From Brytella acorum (GTDB lineage Bacteria; Pseudomonadota; Alphaproteobacteria; Acetobacterales; Acetobacteraceae), in assembly GCF_029309905.1 (NCBI RefSeq), contig NZ_JARBJP010000005.1, forward strand, positions 62,001 to 126,000: 64,000 nucleotides of DNA, read 5' to 3'. A model generated the notes under the pieces. That model was not told the DNA's origin and ran no database searches. It worked only from the letters and a program-made list of their open reading frames with translations. Positions 19,149 through 28,394 of the stretch are shown piece by piece; the stretch's first letter is position 1, and every line of letters begins with the position of its first letter. A program made the translations under genes and the position numbers.

Positions 19149-19419
19149 TTGTGATGGTCTCCGATGTCTTGGCCTGCGCGATGGCCGTCTCGACGCCCTT
19201 ATAGGCCGTGTCGATGCCCGAAAGGCCCGTCGCCAGGGCGGTTTCGAGGGTCGCCCAGTCGATCCTGCCGTTGATCTCGGGAAGGATCGCGTTCATCGCC
19301 GAGCCCAGAATGCCCGTGTAAAGCGCGATTTTCGCCTTGGCATCCGTGCTCATGGCGTTTCCGGCCGCCTCCTCGATCAGAGTGACGAGGCCGGTTAGCA
19401 GTGTGTTGGCGTCAGCCAT
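19141..19419 (-). CDS. Small helical hypothetical protein
   Basis: A 92-residue acidic, helical protein (MADANTLLTGLVTLIEEAAG...). The ATG at 19419 has GGAG 6 bases upstream; a longer frame to 19482 would run through a terminator hairpin and is rejected. The start codon lies about 12 bases after the T-tract of that terminator, so a promoter must lie within or beyond the hairpin, or read-through is needed. It is coupled to the lipoprotein gene downstream. No family recognised. Confidence 0.55.
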   Translation of the reverse strand: MADANTLLTGLVTLIEEAAGNAMSTDAKAKIALYTGILGSAMNAILPEINGRIDWATLETALATGLSGIDTAYKGVETAIAQAKTSETITNG

Positions 19420-19431
19420 TTCGGGCTCCAA

Positions 19432-19458
19432 TAAAAAAGCCGCCTCGGACGAGGCGGC
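19432..19458 (-). terminator. Rho-independent terminator
   Basis: On the minus strand an 8-bp GC-rich stem (GCCGCCTC / GAGGCGGC) with a 4-base loop is followed by six T. It terminates the 98-residue gene upstream (19501-19797) and directly abuts the next start codon. Confidence 0.85.
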
Positions 19459-19500
19459 GTGTGTGTGGTGAAAAATGGGCAAATTCTGGACCGCGTGCAG

Positions 19501-19797
19501 TCATGTGTCGGGCTTCTTCGGAAGAAGTACCTTCACACCGGAGGCGGTCAGGGCGGTTTTGGCGGTTTCAGCATCGTTGCGAGCCACCATGATGCCTGTC
19601 CGACCAACCTGCAGGCGGTTCGCGGCCCAGCCGATATTCAGCGCAATGGTCGAGATGATTTCGTAAGGAACGGCCCAGAACGACGATTTGGCGGGCGGTC
19701 TTACGAAAACGGTCACGATCTTGCAGCCAATGACCAGCAATGCCGTGCAGAGCGTGTACTGCGCCGGCAAGGCCGCGAGCAGGAGAGAGGGGTCCAT
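19501..19797 (-). CDS. Small membrane protein, phage-like hypothetical
   Basis: A 98-residue protein with one clear hydrophobic segment near the N-terminus (about residues 10-30, LPAQYTLCTALLVIGCKIV) and a second moderately hydrophobic stretch (about 42-58). The C-terminus is soluble (NDAETAKTALTASGVKVLLPKK). Size and topology resemble small phage membrane proteins such as holin-like factors, but no homology is recognised. It is followed by a strong terminator and is a single-gene unit. Confidence 0.5.
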   Translation of the reverse strand: MDPSLLLAALPAQYTLCTALLVIGCKIVTVFVRPPAKSSFWAVPYEIISTIALNIGWAANRLQVGRTGIMVARNDAETAKTALTASGVKVLLPKKPDT

Positions 19798-19873
19798 AAA
19801 AATTTCCCGATTGTTTGAGATTGAATAGGGTGGGGCCGTAGGCTCGGAACTCTTTCCGCCTGGAAAGAAATGA

Positions 19874-20521
<648 letters not shown>

Positions 20522-20533
20522 ACGGCCGACCGA

Positions 20534-20561
20534 CCCGATGCGTCTTTGGACGCATCGGGTT
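20534..20561. terminator. Bidirectional terminator between gst and peptidase genes
   Basis: An 11-bp perfect stem (CCCGATGCGTC / GACGCATCGGG) with loop TTTG lies between the gst stop and the convergent peptidase stop. There is only a short T stretch. Confidence 0.7.
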
Positions 20562-21307
20562 CAGCTCTGTCGGATTTCCGCGATCAGATCCTCGACGTCC
20601 TCGCCGAAAGGGGAGAGGCCCTCGACCTCCAGCCAGTTCTGACGGCTGACAAGCCCCCAGCACTCGTCGACGATCCGGTCCCAAAGAGCCCATTCCATGT
20701 GACGCGTGCCGCCCCAGGTCATGAAACGGATCCCCGCGTCGTCATAGCCGACGGCGGCGACGCAATGACCGCCGACAGGCGTCCAGTCGGCCTCGGCTTC
20801 GAACGTCCAGTCACCCTCGATCTGCATGATGTAACGCGGTACCTGGAGACCGACATAGAGACCGCCCAGTGCGCAGATTCCGCGCCGTACGGCTCCATGA
20901 TCCTGCGGTGTCACGGCTCCAAACGCGGTAAGATAGTCCCGCCCAGGCTGTCCCGGACGCACGAAACCCGTGCGTCGCCACATATTCAGTGCGTCGAGCA
21001 GAACAGTACCGTTATCATTGGCCCCGGTGTCCGGATCGAAGCCGGTGGCCTGGGCATAATTTTCCAGAACCTGCTGTTCAGACAGGCGGATCGGAGCCTG
21101 CGCATGCGTTGTCATGGTCAGGATCAACGCGGCCTGACTGGCAAAAGCACAATTCCCGAACCGGTCATTGCCGTTCATGTCGTAAGTAATGGCATGCGAC
21201 CAATCCATGGTCGGGGGGACATGGATAAGGCTGTGATGCAGTGTGTTGTCGAGCCGGTACGTACGCGGATCATGCCGCGCCGGCTGTTTGCCGAGCTTGT
21301 AAGTCAC
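20561..21307 (-). CDS. C1-like (papain-fold) cysteine peptidase
   Basis: A 248-residue papain-like protein if started at the GTG at 21307 (VTYKLGKQPARHDPRT...). An in-frame ATG at 21382 abuts the T-tract of a terminator and lacks a ribosome site; the frame is open to 21463. The catalytic Cys lies in the DRFGNCAFAS motif, the His in VGGHCVAAVGYDD and a papain-like Trp-Gly after TWGG. The amino-terminal YxLG..PARHDPRT segment is typical of bacterial and phage C1-like peptidases that act without a pro-domain. Role unknown; no signal peptide. Confidence 0.72.
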   Translation of the reverse strand: MTYKLGKQPARHDPRTYRLDNTLHHSLIHVPPTMDWSHAITYDMNGNDRFGNCAFASQAALILTMTTHAQAPIRLSEQQVLENYAQATGFDPDTGANDNGTVLLDALNMWRRTGFVRPGQPGRDYLTAFGAVTPQDHGAVRRGICALGGLYVGLQVPRYIMQIEGDWTFEAEADWTPVGGHCVAAVGYDDAGIRFMTWGGTRHMEWALWDRIVDECWGLVSRQNWLEVEGLSPFGEDVEDLIAEIRQS

Positions 21308-21382
21308 GTCGTCGATGTCCTGAAAACGGTGCAGCGATCGGAGCTCCGCTGACGCGGATAAAGACTCCGATGGCCTGGGCAT

Positions 21383-21407
21383 AAAAAAAGCCGCCCCGAA
21401 GGACGGC
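21383..21407 (-). terminator. Rho-independent terminator after regulator gene
   Basis: On the minus strand a 7-bp stem (GCCGTCC / GGGCGGC, one G-U) with a TTCG loop is followed by seven T. It lies 80 bases downstream of the GAF/Fis regulator and immediately before a possible peptidase start. Confidence 0.85.
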
Positions 21408-21484
21408 GCATTCTGCCTTGGTGGCATTGTGCCACAGATAGGCGATTTCCGACGTTCATGCAAGACCTCCGTCGAGGATCTTCG

Positions 21485-22396
21485 TCAGGAAATCCCGAAG
21501 GCCCTCATCTTGCGATACAGCGTGGCACGACTGATCCCGAGGCTTTTGGCTGTGACGGTGACATTGCCCTGGAGAGCCGCCAGGGCGGAACGCACGACAC
21601 TCTCTTCGGCCTTCTGAAAGCTGATCTCGTTACTGTCCTGCAATTCGGCGAGGAGATGCGGCTGTTCGAGCAGAGTGGCATCCGTCCATCCCATCAGGCA
21701 CCGTGCGGCATGCGTCGCCCCTATGACCTGCCCGTTGTCATCCACGCCTACGAGGGGAGAAGAGCAGCCTTCCGCCGTTCCGAGTGTCAAAATCCTGTAA
21801 CCCGCATAACGTTTTCGGAATAGCTCTTCCTCGATGCGGCGACATGACTGCATGATCGTATCGATGAGCAAAGGCGCCGCCTTGCGCGTCATGCAGCCAT
21901 TGGGCGTCGAAAGCGCCAGTGCTCCCGACAGGCCGCCCCGCGCGTCGAAAATCGGGGCCGCATAGCTGGCGATCATCGAAAAACAGTAGCGCCAGTGTTC
22001 GCCCTGGTTGAGGGCGACAGGCGCCTCGTCCATGAGCGCCGTGCCCAGACCATTCGTACCGGCGGCCGTTTCGCTCCACATGGCACCTTCCTGCAGATGA
22101 ATGCGACGGCATATGGACACATGGCTCTCGTCGAAGCACCGCGTCAGAACGGTGGCCTCATGGTCCGCAAGCACGACCATGAGGCCAAGCCCGCGGACGA
22201 GTTCAAAGAGGCGACGGGTTTCCGGAATGGCGGTGCGGAGCAGCAGGGCGGACTGCATGCTGACATGGCGGAATTCGGCGCCGCTCAGGACGTCCGCCGA
22301 CCATTCCTGAGCCGGATCCAGATGGTAGCTGTCCACGCATCTCTGCCAAGATTTTTCCAGGGGAGCAGCGCTCAGCGGGAGACTGGAATGCATCAT
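21485..22396 (-). CDS. GAF/Fis-type transcriptional regulator lacking the AAA+ domain
   Basis: A 303-residue regulator related to AcoR-type activators. It has an N-terminal GAF-like sensor (SWQRCVDSYHLDP, ETAAGTNGLGTALMDEAPV, ASYAAPIFDARGGLSGALALS), a PAS-like middle part, and a C-terminal Fis helix-turn-helix (ALQGNVTVTAKSLGISRATLYRKM). The sigma-54-activating AAA+ domain (GAFTGA, Walker A) is absent, so it probably works with sigma-70. The start is uncertain (22396 or 22453; neither has a good ribosome site). It lies downstream of the glucose dehydrogenase/outer-membrane protein genes on the same strand and may control them. Confidence 0.85.
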   Translation of the reverse strand: MMHSSLPLSAAPLEKSWQRCVDSYHLDPAQEWSADVLSGAEFRHVSMQSALLLRTAIPETRRLFELVRGLGLMVVLADHEATVLTRCFDESHVSICRRIHLQEGAMWSETAAGTNGLGTALMDEAPVALNQGEHWRYCFSMIASYAAPIFDARGGLSGALALSTPNGCMTRKAAPLLIDTIMQSCRRIEEELFRKRYAGYRILTLGTAEGCSSPLVGVDDNGQVIGATHAARCLMGWTDATLLEQPHLLAELQDSNEISFQKAEESVVRSALAALQGNVTVTAKSLGISRATLYRKMRAFGIS

Positions 22397-22603
22397 CGAA
22401 GAAAAGTTGAGTCCGTTCCAGAAGTAAGCCCATACGCCGAATGGCCCATGCACCGGGAACAGAGGGTTTCCATCGGTAGCTAAGCGGAAGTATTTAACAC
22501 AAATTGCCGGGACATTTCTTCACGTTAATGCGATATGGAGAAGGTCCGGCGCGACGGCACGCACTCACGCGCCTTCATGATTCCGCCGTTGAAGGAACGC
22601 TGC

Positions 22604-23494
22604 TTACCAGAGATAGACGAATTTGATGTAGTAGGCATTGCTTTCAGGTGTGTTGCGGCCTTCGACAGAATGCGAATAACGCACCGTGAAAGAATAGTGT
22701 TTTGAAATATTGAACATGATGCCTGTGCCGAGCGCCACTTCACGACTGTTGGAATCGTCAATGTAATGGCGCTTCGTGTTGTTGTAGGTTCCGGTCGCGT
22801 TCTGCCAGTCCAGCGCGAAGAAGGGTTCGATCAGCTTCGTGGCTTTCCAGCTGAAACGCAGGTTCGTGTAAAAATTGACACCCGGCCGAAAGCTGTCATC
22901 GCCCCTGACGTGCTTGGTCGATCCCGTGACGGCGCCCGCATCCCCATCGAAGCTGAAATGGTCCCATTCGTAATCGAAGATGAAGCTCGAGATATTCAGC
23001 CAGTAATTGGTGGCGATGTTGGCCTGCGTGGCCGTTGGCGTCTGCATGAAAGTCTGAAAACCGAACGTGCTGTGCTTGTTGGGTTTGAACCATGCCGCCG
23101 GTCCGACGATCGTGCCGCCCAGACCACCAAAATTCGTCCCGTTCGCCAGTGTGAAGCTTTCGGTCTGAATTAATTCAAAAGCGAAGCCGACATGCGGGAT
23201 GGCATCGAAGCTGCGAAAATGGACATATTTGGTCATGCCCGACCATGTATGACTCCCTCCCGTGGGACGTCGGGCGCCGCCGCTGTCATAGGTGTTGCCC
23301 GCCGCGTTGCCGTCGCCATATTGTACGAGGACGTTGAACGGGCTGAAATCCACCGGCAGATCATATTCGTGTGGCCCGATGATGCCGAGGGTGACATCCG
23401 AGGCCCTGGCCCCGTGAATGCACGCAAAGGCGAGGCCGGGAACGCAGAAGCGCAATAGAGAACAGACTCGTTTTGGCCATTCCGTCATACGCAT
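22604..23494 (-). CDS. Outer-membrane beta-barrel protein, SphA/MetA-pathway-like
   Basis: A 296-residue protein with a signal peptide (cleavage near HGARAS, residue 32) and a chain of alternating amphipathic strands ending in the aromatic terminus YIKFVYLW, the C-terminal signature of outer-membrane barrels. Overall pattern (GPHEYDLP..., FNVLVQYGDGN, FEPFFALDWQNATGTYNN) fits the phenol-degradation MetA/SphA-like transporter family. It lies between the GAF/Fis regulator and the glucose dehydrogenase gene on the same strand, separated from the latter by a hairpin. The substrate is unknown. Confidence 0.72.
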   Translation of the reverse strand: MRMTEWPKRVCSLLRFCVPGLAFACIHGARASDVTLGIIGPHEYDLPVDFSPFNVLVQYGDGNAAGNTYDSGGARRPTGGSHTWSGMTKYVHFRSFDAIPHVGFAFELIQTESFTLANGTNFGGLGGTIVGPAAWFKPNKHSTFGFQTFMQTPTATQANIATNYWLNISSFIFDYEWDHFSFDGDAGAVTGSTKHVRGDDSFRPGVNFYTNLRFSWKATKLIEPFFALDWQNATGTYNNTKRHYIDDSNSREVALGTGIMFNISKHYSFTVRYSHSVEGRNTPESNAYYIKFVYLW

Positions 23495-23520
23495 GAGGAT
23501 ATTTTTCCGTTGAAGGAGTT

Positions 23521-23547
23521 TGGCGCACCGGAAAATCCGATGCGCCA
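23521..23547 (-). terminator. Hairpin after glucose dehydrogenase gene
   Basis: A TGGCGCA / TGCGCCA stem with an inner GGA/TCC pairing lies 33 bases downstream of the gcd stop on the minus strand, before the outer-membrane protein gene. There is no strong T-tract, so termination may be partial. Confidence 0.5.
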
Positions 23548-23579
23548 GACCTGTTGTTCAGCTGAATTCAGGACACGGA

Positions 23580-26036
23580 TCAGTGCGTCGGTGAATCCTG
23601 CTGACCGTCGAGGGCATAGGCGACAATCGCGTCGCCACTGCGCGTTCCGAGACCGCCATGGCCACCGGCGGCGATCAGGACATACTGCTTGCCGTTGATC
23701 TCGTAGGACATCGGCGTGGCCTGTCCGCCCGCGGGAAGGCGGTCTCTCCAGATCACGTCGCCCGTCCTGAGATCGAAGGCGCGCAGATAGTCGTCGGCCG
23801 TGGCCCCCATGAACACCAGACCGCCCTTGGTCACGATGTTGCCGCCCACGTTATACATGCCCGTCGGAAGCGGGATGTTGTTGTGCGTGCGGAACGGCCC
23901 CGTGTCGCGCGTGGTGCCGACGGGATGCTGCCAGACGATTTTCTTCGTCACGAGGTCGATCGCCGTGATCGTGCCCCAGACCGGGCCCTTGCAGGGAATC
24001 TGCAGCGGGTTCAGCCACGGGTTCGTATAGGCGATATAGGGCGTGCCGTAGTCCGGCGAGATCGAAAGCGCGTCACCCTTGGCGGCGGGCTCTTCGCCCT
24101 GTCCATTCCATTTCGGCAGCGTTCCGCTGGCTTCGAGCTTGTTGCGGTGATCGAGCTTGATGCGGAAAGGCAGATAGCTCGCATTCGCCAGCAGCAGTTT
24201 GCGCTGCGGGTCGATCGTGATGCCCTGCCAGTCGACGATGCCATAGAACGCCGGATAGACGACCGTGGTCTTGCCGACATGCGGCGGCGTAAACTGCCCC
24301 TCATAGGCTGACTGACGATACTCGATGCGACAGATCATCTGATCCAGCAGCGTCGCGCCCCACATGTCGCGTTCCTTCAGATCCGGCGGCGTCAGGCTCG
24401 GCATCGCGGCCGGGTAAGGCTGGGTCGGGCTCACATGGTCGTCGGGCGCCACACCAGCCGTCGGAACAGCGCGTTCCTCGACAGGATAGCCCGGAACCGG
24501 CGTGCCGGTGCGACGGTCGAGCACAAAGAACTCGCCACGCTTGGTGCTCTGCACGAGCGCGGGGACGGTTTCGCCATGCGCTCCCGGAAGATCGACCATC
24601 GACGGGCCGGACGGAATATCCATGTCCCACAGATCGTGATGAACGGTCTGATAGGTCCAGCGACGCTCGCCCGTCTCGATGTCCAGCGCGATCGTGGCCG
24701 ACGACGTGGCGTCGTCGAACGGACGGCGTGTGCCGCCCCAGTTGTCCGGCGGCGAATTGCCCGTCGGGATATAGACGAGGCCGAGATTGAGGTCCGCCGT
24801 GTAAACGCCCCAGGCATTCGGTGTGTCGCGCGTCAGTTCGTCCGTCGGACCCGGCTTCCAGGTCTCGGGCTGGTGACCCGCATCCCACACCCAGGCAATT
24901 TCGCCCGTCGTGGCGTCGAACGCGCGGATCGCGCCGGATGGCTCGAAATTCGCCTGGTTGTCGAAGATCCAGCCACCCGTGATGACGCGGTTCTTCGCCA
25001 CCATCGGCGGCGACGTTACGAAATGGAACCCGTGAGGCACGCTGCCGAGATACTGGCGCAGCGAAATGAAGCCATGATCGCCGAAGTCGTCGCAGGGTTT
25101 GCCGGTTTCGGCATCGAGCGCGACCATGCGCACATCGGCGACGGGCGAGTAGATGCGATTGCGGCAGGTCGTCTGGATGTCGTCGGGGATATGGTAGTAG
25201 CTGACGCCACGGCAGGCCAGATAGACGTTCTTGTCCAGATCCGCGGTCGCGGGTTTCGGATCGAACTTCCATTTGACCTTGCCGGTCGCGGCGTCGAGCG
25301 CCATGACCCAGCTATGCGGCGTGCAGATATATAGCGTATCGCCCACCTTGATCGGTGTGAGTTCGAGATTGAACTCATGGCCCTGATCGGGACCAGCCAC
25401 AGTGCCTTCCCCGACCTGCTGCACGTCGCCCGTATGGGTCAGCCAGGCGCGCGTCAGATGAGAGACGTTGGCGGGGGTGATCTGTCCGAGCGGCGAGTAA
25501 CGGTCGCCGGCAGCGGTGCGGCCATAGGCCTGCCAGTCGCCATCGGGCATGTCGACCGACGCCGTGTCGGACTGCCCCTGAGCGCTCATGCGCTCTTCCG
25601 GCACTTTTCCGTCGATCGAATAGGACGTGAAGCAGCTGATCAGCAATGCAAGGCTGCTCATCCCGACGGCGCCGAGGATGTCGCGCTTGTCCGCGAACCA
25701 GGCCCCGTTTGTCCGCCAGACCCATGGCAGCAGCATCCAGACGCCGATGCCGACAAGAGTGAGGAGACGAACTTCAAGGCCCCAGATGTCGAAGCCGACT
25801 TCGAACAGCGACCAGATCGTCGCCAGCACCAGGAAGGCCGCGTAGATCCGCACGGCCCGTCCGGGATTCCGGAAGCCGATCGCGGCCGCGCCGAGCATGA
25901 CGCCACCGGCAAGGATGTAGAACCACGATCCTCCCAGAAACATCAGCTGTGCGCCGCCGATGAAAAGGAAAAGCCCGACCAGGGCCAGTAATACGGAGGT
26001 TACGATCGAGAGTAACCTCGGACCACTCTCTTGCAT
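23580..26036 (-). CDS. gcd: Membrane-bound PQQ-dependent glucose dehydrogenase
   Basis: An 818-residue quinoprotein from the ATG at 26036 (frame open to 26075). Five hydrophobic helices in residues 1-130 form the membrane anchor; from about residue 165 the eight-bladed PQQ propeller begins (DWQAYGRTAAGDRYSPLGQI). Quinoprotein blocks such as CTPHSWVMALDAATGKVKWKF, LGLVYIPTGNSPPDNWGG, TVHHDLWDMDIPSGPSM and the C-terminal GLVFMGATADDYLRAFD plus GGHGGLGTRSGD match the family. It oxidises D-glucose to gluconolactone in the periplasm and passes electrons to ubiquinone. PQQ synthesis genes are not in the window. Confidence 0.97.
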   Translation of the reverse strand: MQESGPRLLSIVTSVLLALVGLFLFIGGAQLMFLGGSWFYILAGGVMLGAAAIGFRNPGRAVRIYAAFLVLATIWSLFEVGFDIWGLEVRLLTLVGIGVWMLLPWVWRTNGAWFADKRDILGAVGMSSLALLISCFTSYSIDGKVPEERMSAQGQSDTASVDMPDGDWQAYGRTAAGDRYSPLGQITPANVSHLTRAWLTHTGDVQQVGEGTVAGPDQGHEFNLELTPIKVGDTLYICTPHSWVMALDAATGKVKWKFDPKPATADLDKNVYLACRGVSYYHIPDDIQTTCRNRIYSPVADVRMVALDAETGKPCDDFGDHGFISLRQYLGSVPHGFHFVTSPPMVAKNRVITGGWIFDNQANFEPSGAIRAFDATTGEIAWVWDAGHQPETWKPGPTDELTRDTPNAWGVYTADLNLGLVYIPTGNSPPDNWGGTRRPFDDATSSATIALDIETGERRWTYQTVHHDLWDMDIPSGPSMVDLPGAHGETVPALVQSTKRGEFFVLDRRTGTPVPGYPVEERAVPTAGVAPDDHVSPTQPYPAAMPSLTPPDLKERDMWGATLLDQMICRIEYRQSAYEGQFTPPHVGKTTVVYPAFYGIVDWQGITIDPQRKLLLANASYLPFRIKLDHRNKLEASGTLPKWNGQGEEPAAKGDALSISPDYGTPYIAYTNPWLNPLQIPCKGPVWGTITAIDLVTKKIVWQHPVGTTRDTGPFRTHNNIPLPTGMYNVGGNIVTKGGLVFMGATADDYLRAFDLRTGDVIWRDRLPAGGQATPMSYEINGKQYVLIAAGGHGGLGTRSGDAIVAYALDGQQDSPTH

Positions 26037-26186
26037 GCTCCACGTCTTTCTTGATGTTGCGGGTCCCGACCGCACCTTCGGAGCATTCCGGCAGGGATAT
26101 CGGGTGTGGAGGCTTCACAGCATGCGCCCTTCGGCAACGGCCAGAGAGCGCATGCTTCCCTTCACGCGAACGTGTCTCGACGCCGC

Positions 26187-26214
26187 GCAACTGTCTCAGG
26201 GATGAGACAGTTGC
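26187..26214. repeat. Perfect 11-bp inverted repeat between gcd and arsR
   Basis: GCAACTGTCTC and GAGACAGTTGC flank a 6-base spacer. It lies 41 bases beyond the arsR stop (minus strand) and 151 bases upstream of the gcd start, so it could terminate the peroxiredoxin/arsR transcript or act as an operator for gcd. There is no T-tract. Confidence 0.6.
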
Positions 26215-26255
26215 GGGCTTTCCGACGTGGTTTTGAGGGCTCGTCGGAGCCTGGT

Positions 26256-26669
26256 TTAGATCCCGTTGTTGCGAGGAATTCGCATGACGCGTGCGAACTG
26301 AGCACCGGTTTCCGTCAAGGAGCGGCCGTCAAACACGTGCGCAGGGGACCTCACCGGAACTGAGCGTGCACCCGCGGCCTTCAGACCGAGAACGGCGAAC
26401 AGGGCGCGTGTGGTGTCCGTCGCCTTCCCATCGGCCATGCTGTAGAAAATGGCGCGCGATTCACGCCGTGCCGCAACGAGATTGGCCCGGCGCAAGGCGC
26501 CGAGCTGCTGACTGAGGGTCGGTTGCGTGATCCCCGTCTCGTTTTCCAGTTCACTGACCGCCCGAGGCCCATCCAGTAAAAGGGAGAGAATGAGAAGCCG
26601 CTGAGGTTGAGCGAAAAGCTTCAGACGCTCGGTCAGTTCCCGGGCCTCATCCAATGTCATGCGGGTCAT
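26256..26669 (-). CDS. ArsR-family transcriptional repressor (cysteine-free)
   Basis: A 137-residue winged-helix repressor. The helix-turn-helix reads VSELENETGITQPTLSQQLGALRRANLV (about residues 38-65) followed by a wing with RRESRAIFYSM. The SQPTLSQHL-like recognition helix resembles BigR/SqrR, the persulfide-responsive ArsR group, and the divergent persulfide dioxygenase supports that role; however, the protein contains no cysteine, so the dithiol sensor of BigR/SqrR is missing. The ATG follows the peroxiredoxin TAG without a gap, so the two are co-translated. Confidence 0.9.
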   Translation of the reverse strand: MTRMTLDEARELTERLKLFAQPQRLLILSLLLDGPRAVSELENETGITQPTLSQQLGALRRANLVAARRESRAIFYSMADGKATDTTRALFAVLGLKAAGARSVPVRSPAHVFDGRSLTETGAQFARVMRIPRNNGI

Positions 26670-27326
26670 CTAGTCAGTCGCCTTTGGATGGGCCAGTTGC
26701 ATGAACCATGCCCCCTCGGTGCGGGCGAGAGCATCCTGGGTCTGCGGCGGCGGCGCGAATGTCGGCTCTCCTGGCATCCATCCTTCCGGCGTCAGCGCTT
26801 CGCCGTCAGCGGCGGCCTGAAGAGCGGCGACAAGACGGAGCAGTTCGGCGACGGAACGCCCGACGGACATGGGATACCACGTCATGGCCCGGATCACGCC
26901 GCCGGGATCAATGACGTGGACGGTGCGGACAGTGGCGCTGTTTTCGGAGGCGGCGTCGAGCGTGCCATAGGCGCGCGCGATGGCCATGGTCGGGTCTTCG
27001 ACGATCGGGAATGGCACAGTGACACCGAACTGCGTGCGGATCGTCTCCACCCACGCAAGATGCGAAGGCAGACTGTCGACCGAAATGCCGACAAGGGCAC
27101 AGTCGAGTTTTTCGAAATCTTCCGCCGCCCGGGACAGCGCAATGAACTCACTCGTGCAGACCGGTGTGAAGTCGGCGGGATGAGCAAACAGCATGACCCA
27201 GTGGCCACGCAATGCGCTCAGGGTCAGGGGGCCCTGGGTCGTCCGGGCGCTGAAATCGGGAGCGGGCTCGCCGATCTTGGGTGCGGTCTGCATGGCGGGT
27301 GAGGGGGGCTCGACGATGTCGTTCAT
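26670..27326 (-). CDS. Peroxiredoxin, 1-Cys (Prx6) type
   Basis: A 218-residue thiol peroxidase. The active-site block HPADFTPVCTSEF places the peroxidatic Cys near residue 57, and the C-terminal extension with GWMPGEPTFAPPP is typical of Prx6-type enzymes. Only one further Cys (KLDCALVGIS) is seen. It reduces peroxides, or in this setting possibly polysulfide/persulfide species. It heads an operon with the ArsR repressor and is divergent from the persulfide dioxygenase; both promoters lie in the 99-base AT-rich gap. Confidence 0.93.
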   Translation of the reverse strand: MNDIVEPPSPAMQTAPKIGEPAPDFSARTTQGPLTLSALRGHWVMLFAHPADFTPVCTSEFIALSRAAEDFEKLDCALVGISVDSLPSHLAWVETIRTQFGVTVPFPIVEDPTMAIARAYGTLDAASENSATVRTVHVIDPGGVIRAMTWYPMSVGRSVAELLRLVAALQAAADGEALTPEGWMPGEPTFAPPPQTQDALARTEGAWFMQLAHPKATD

Positions 27327-27368
27327 GAGGCTTCATTAGGCCACGAACTTCACCTTGACGCAAGAAGG

Positions 27369-27381
27369 TTTAATCATTAAA
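27369..27381. promoter_or_regulatory. Palindromic operator candidate TTTAATCATTAAA
   Basis: A 13-base perfect palindrome lies in the AT-rich divergent promoter between the peroxiredoxin/arsR operon and the persulfide dioxygenase. AT-rich dyads of this kind are typical ArsR-family operators, and the adjacent repressor is the natural candidate. Confidence 0.5.
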
Positions 27382-27425
27382 TAAAACGAGAAATTATAGT
27401 TAATTTAAAAATGTAAAGGTGTGCC

Positions 27426-28352
27426 ATGAGCGATCCCGCGATTGAAGCTGCCACGGCTCAGGTTTTGGAGGTGGTGCATCATACCCTGTCCCGCCCGGTC
27501 GTGCGGACCTTCTTTGACGCCGCGACCTTCACCGCGACGCACGTGGTCCACGATCCTGCGACCCGGCAGGCCGCGATCGTCGACAGCGTGCTGGGCTACG
27601 ATCAGGCCTCGGGCCGGACCGACCATGTCGCGGCAGAGGCCGTCATGGCCTATGTCCAGGCGGAAAATCTTCACGTGCAGTGGCTGCTGGAAACCCATGC
27701 GCATGCCGATCACCTTTCCGCCGCTCCCTGGCTGCAAAGCCAGCTGGGCGGCCAGATCGGCATCGGGCGGCAGATCATCCACGTTCAGGATGTATTCGGA
27801 AAGATCTTCAACGCGGGAACGGAATTCGCGCGTGACGGATCGCAGTTCGATCGCCTGTTCGACGACGGCGACCGATTTACACTGGGATCGATTCCGGTCG
27901 TCGCGCTGCATGTGCCGGGGCATACACCGGCCGATATGGCGTTTGTCATCGGCGATGCCGCATTCATCGGCGACACGCTGTTCATGCCGGATTATGGAAC
28001 GGCACGCGCGGATTTTCCGGGCGGGGATGCGGCTCAGCTCTTTCGTTCGATCCGCCGCCTTCTGACTTTGCCCGGTGCGACACGACTTTTTCTATGTCAT
28101 GATTACAAAGCGCCGGGACGGGACGAATTTGCGTGGGAAACCTCGGTGGGAGCCGAAAAGACAGGCAATATCCACGCCCATGACGGCGTCACTCAGGAAG
28201 ACTTCGTTGCCATGCGCACGGCGCGGGATGCGACGTTGTCCCTGCCCAATCTCATTATGCCATCGGTGCAGGTGAATATTCGTGGCGGTCGCCTTCCAGA
28301 GCCGGAATCCAACGGGACGCGCTACATCAAAATTCCGATCGATAAACTGTGA
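27426..28352 (+). CDS. Persulfide dioxygenase-like MBL-fold protein (ETHE1/Blh type)
   Basis: A 308-residue metallo-beta-lactamase-fold protein with the metal-binding THAHADH motif at residues 90-96, a later His in VPGHTPADM, the Asp in IGDTLFMPDYGTARADFPGG and the terminal His in CHDYKAPGRDE. The pattern is that of ETHE1/Blh mono-iron persulfide dioxygenases, which oxidise glutathione persulfide to sulfite. It is divergent from an ArsR repressor and followed by a TauE/SafE permease, the arrangement of the bigR-blh sulfur detoxification operon. Cytoplasmic. Confidence 0.92.
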   Translation: MSDPAIEAATAQVLEVVHHTLSRPVVRTFFDAATFTATHVVHDPATRQAAIVDSVLGYDQASGRTDHVAAEAVMAYVQAENLHVQWLLETHAHADHLSAAPWLQSQLGGQIGIGRQIIHVQDVFGKIFNAGTEFARDGSQFDRLFDDGDRFTLGSIPVVALHVPGHTPADMAFVIGDAAFIGDTLFMPDYGTARADFPGGDAAQLFRSIRRLLTLPGATRLFLCHDYKAPGRDEFAWETSVGAEKTGNIHAHDGVTQEDFVAMRTARDATLSLPNLIMPSVQVNIRGGRLPEPESNGTRYIKIPIDKL

Positions 28353-28394
28353 TGTCGACGTCCGTCTTCAATCTGGCTGGCAAGGGGCTGCGCC

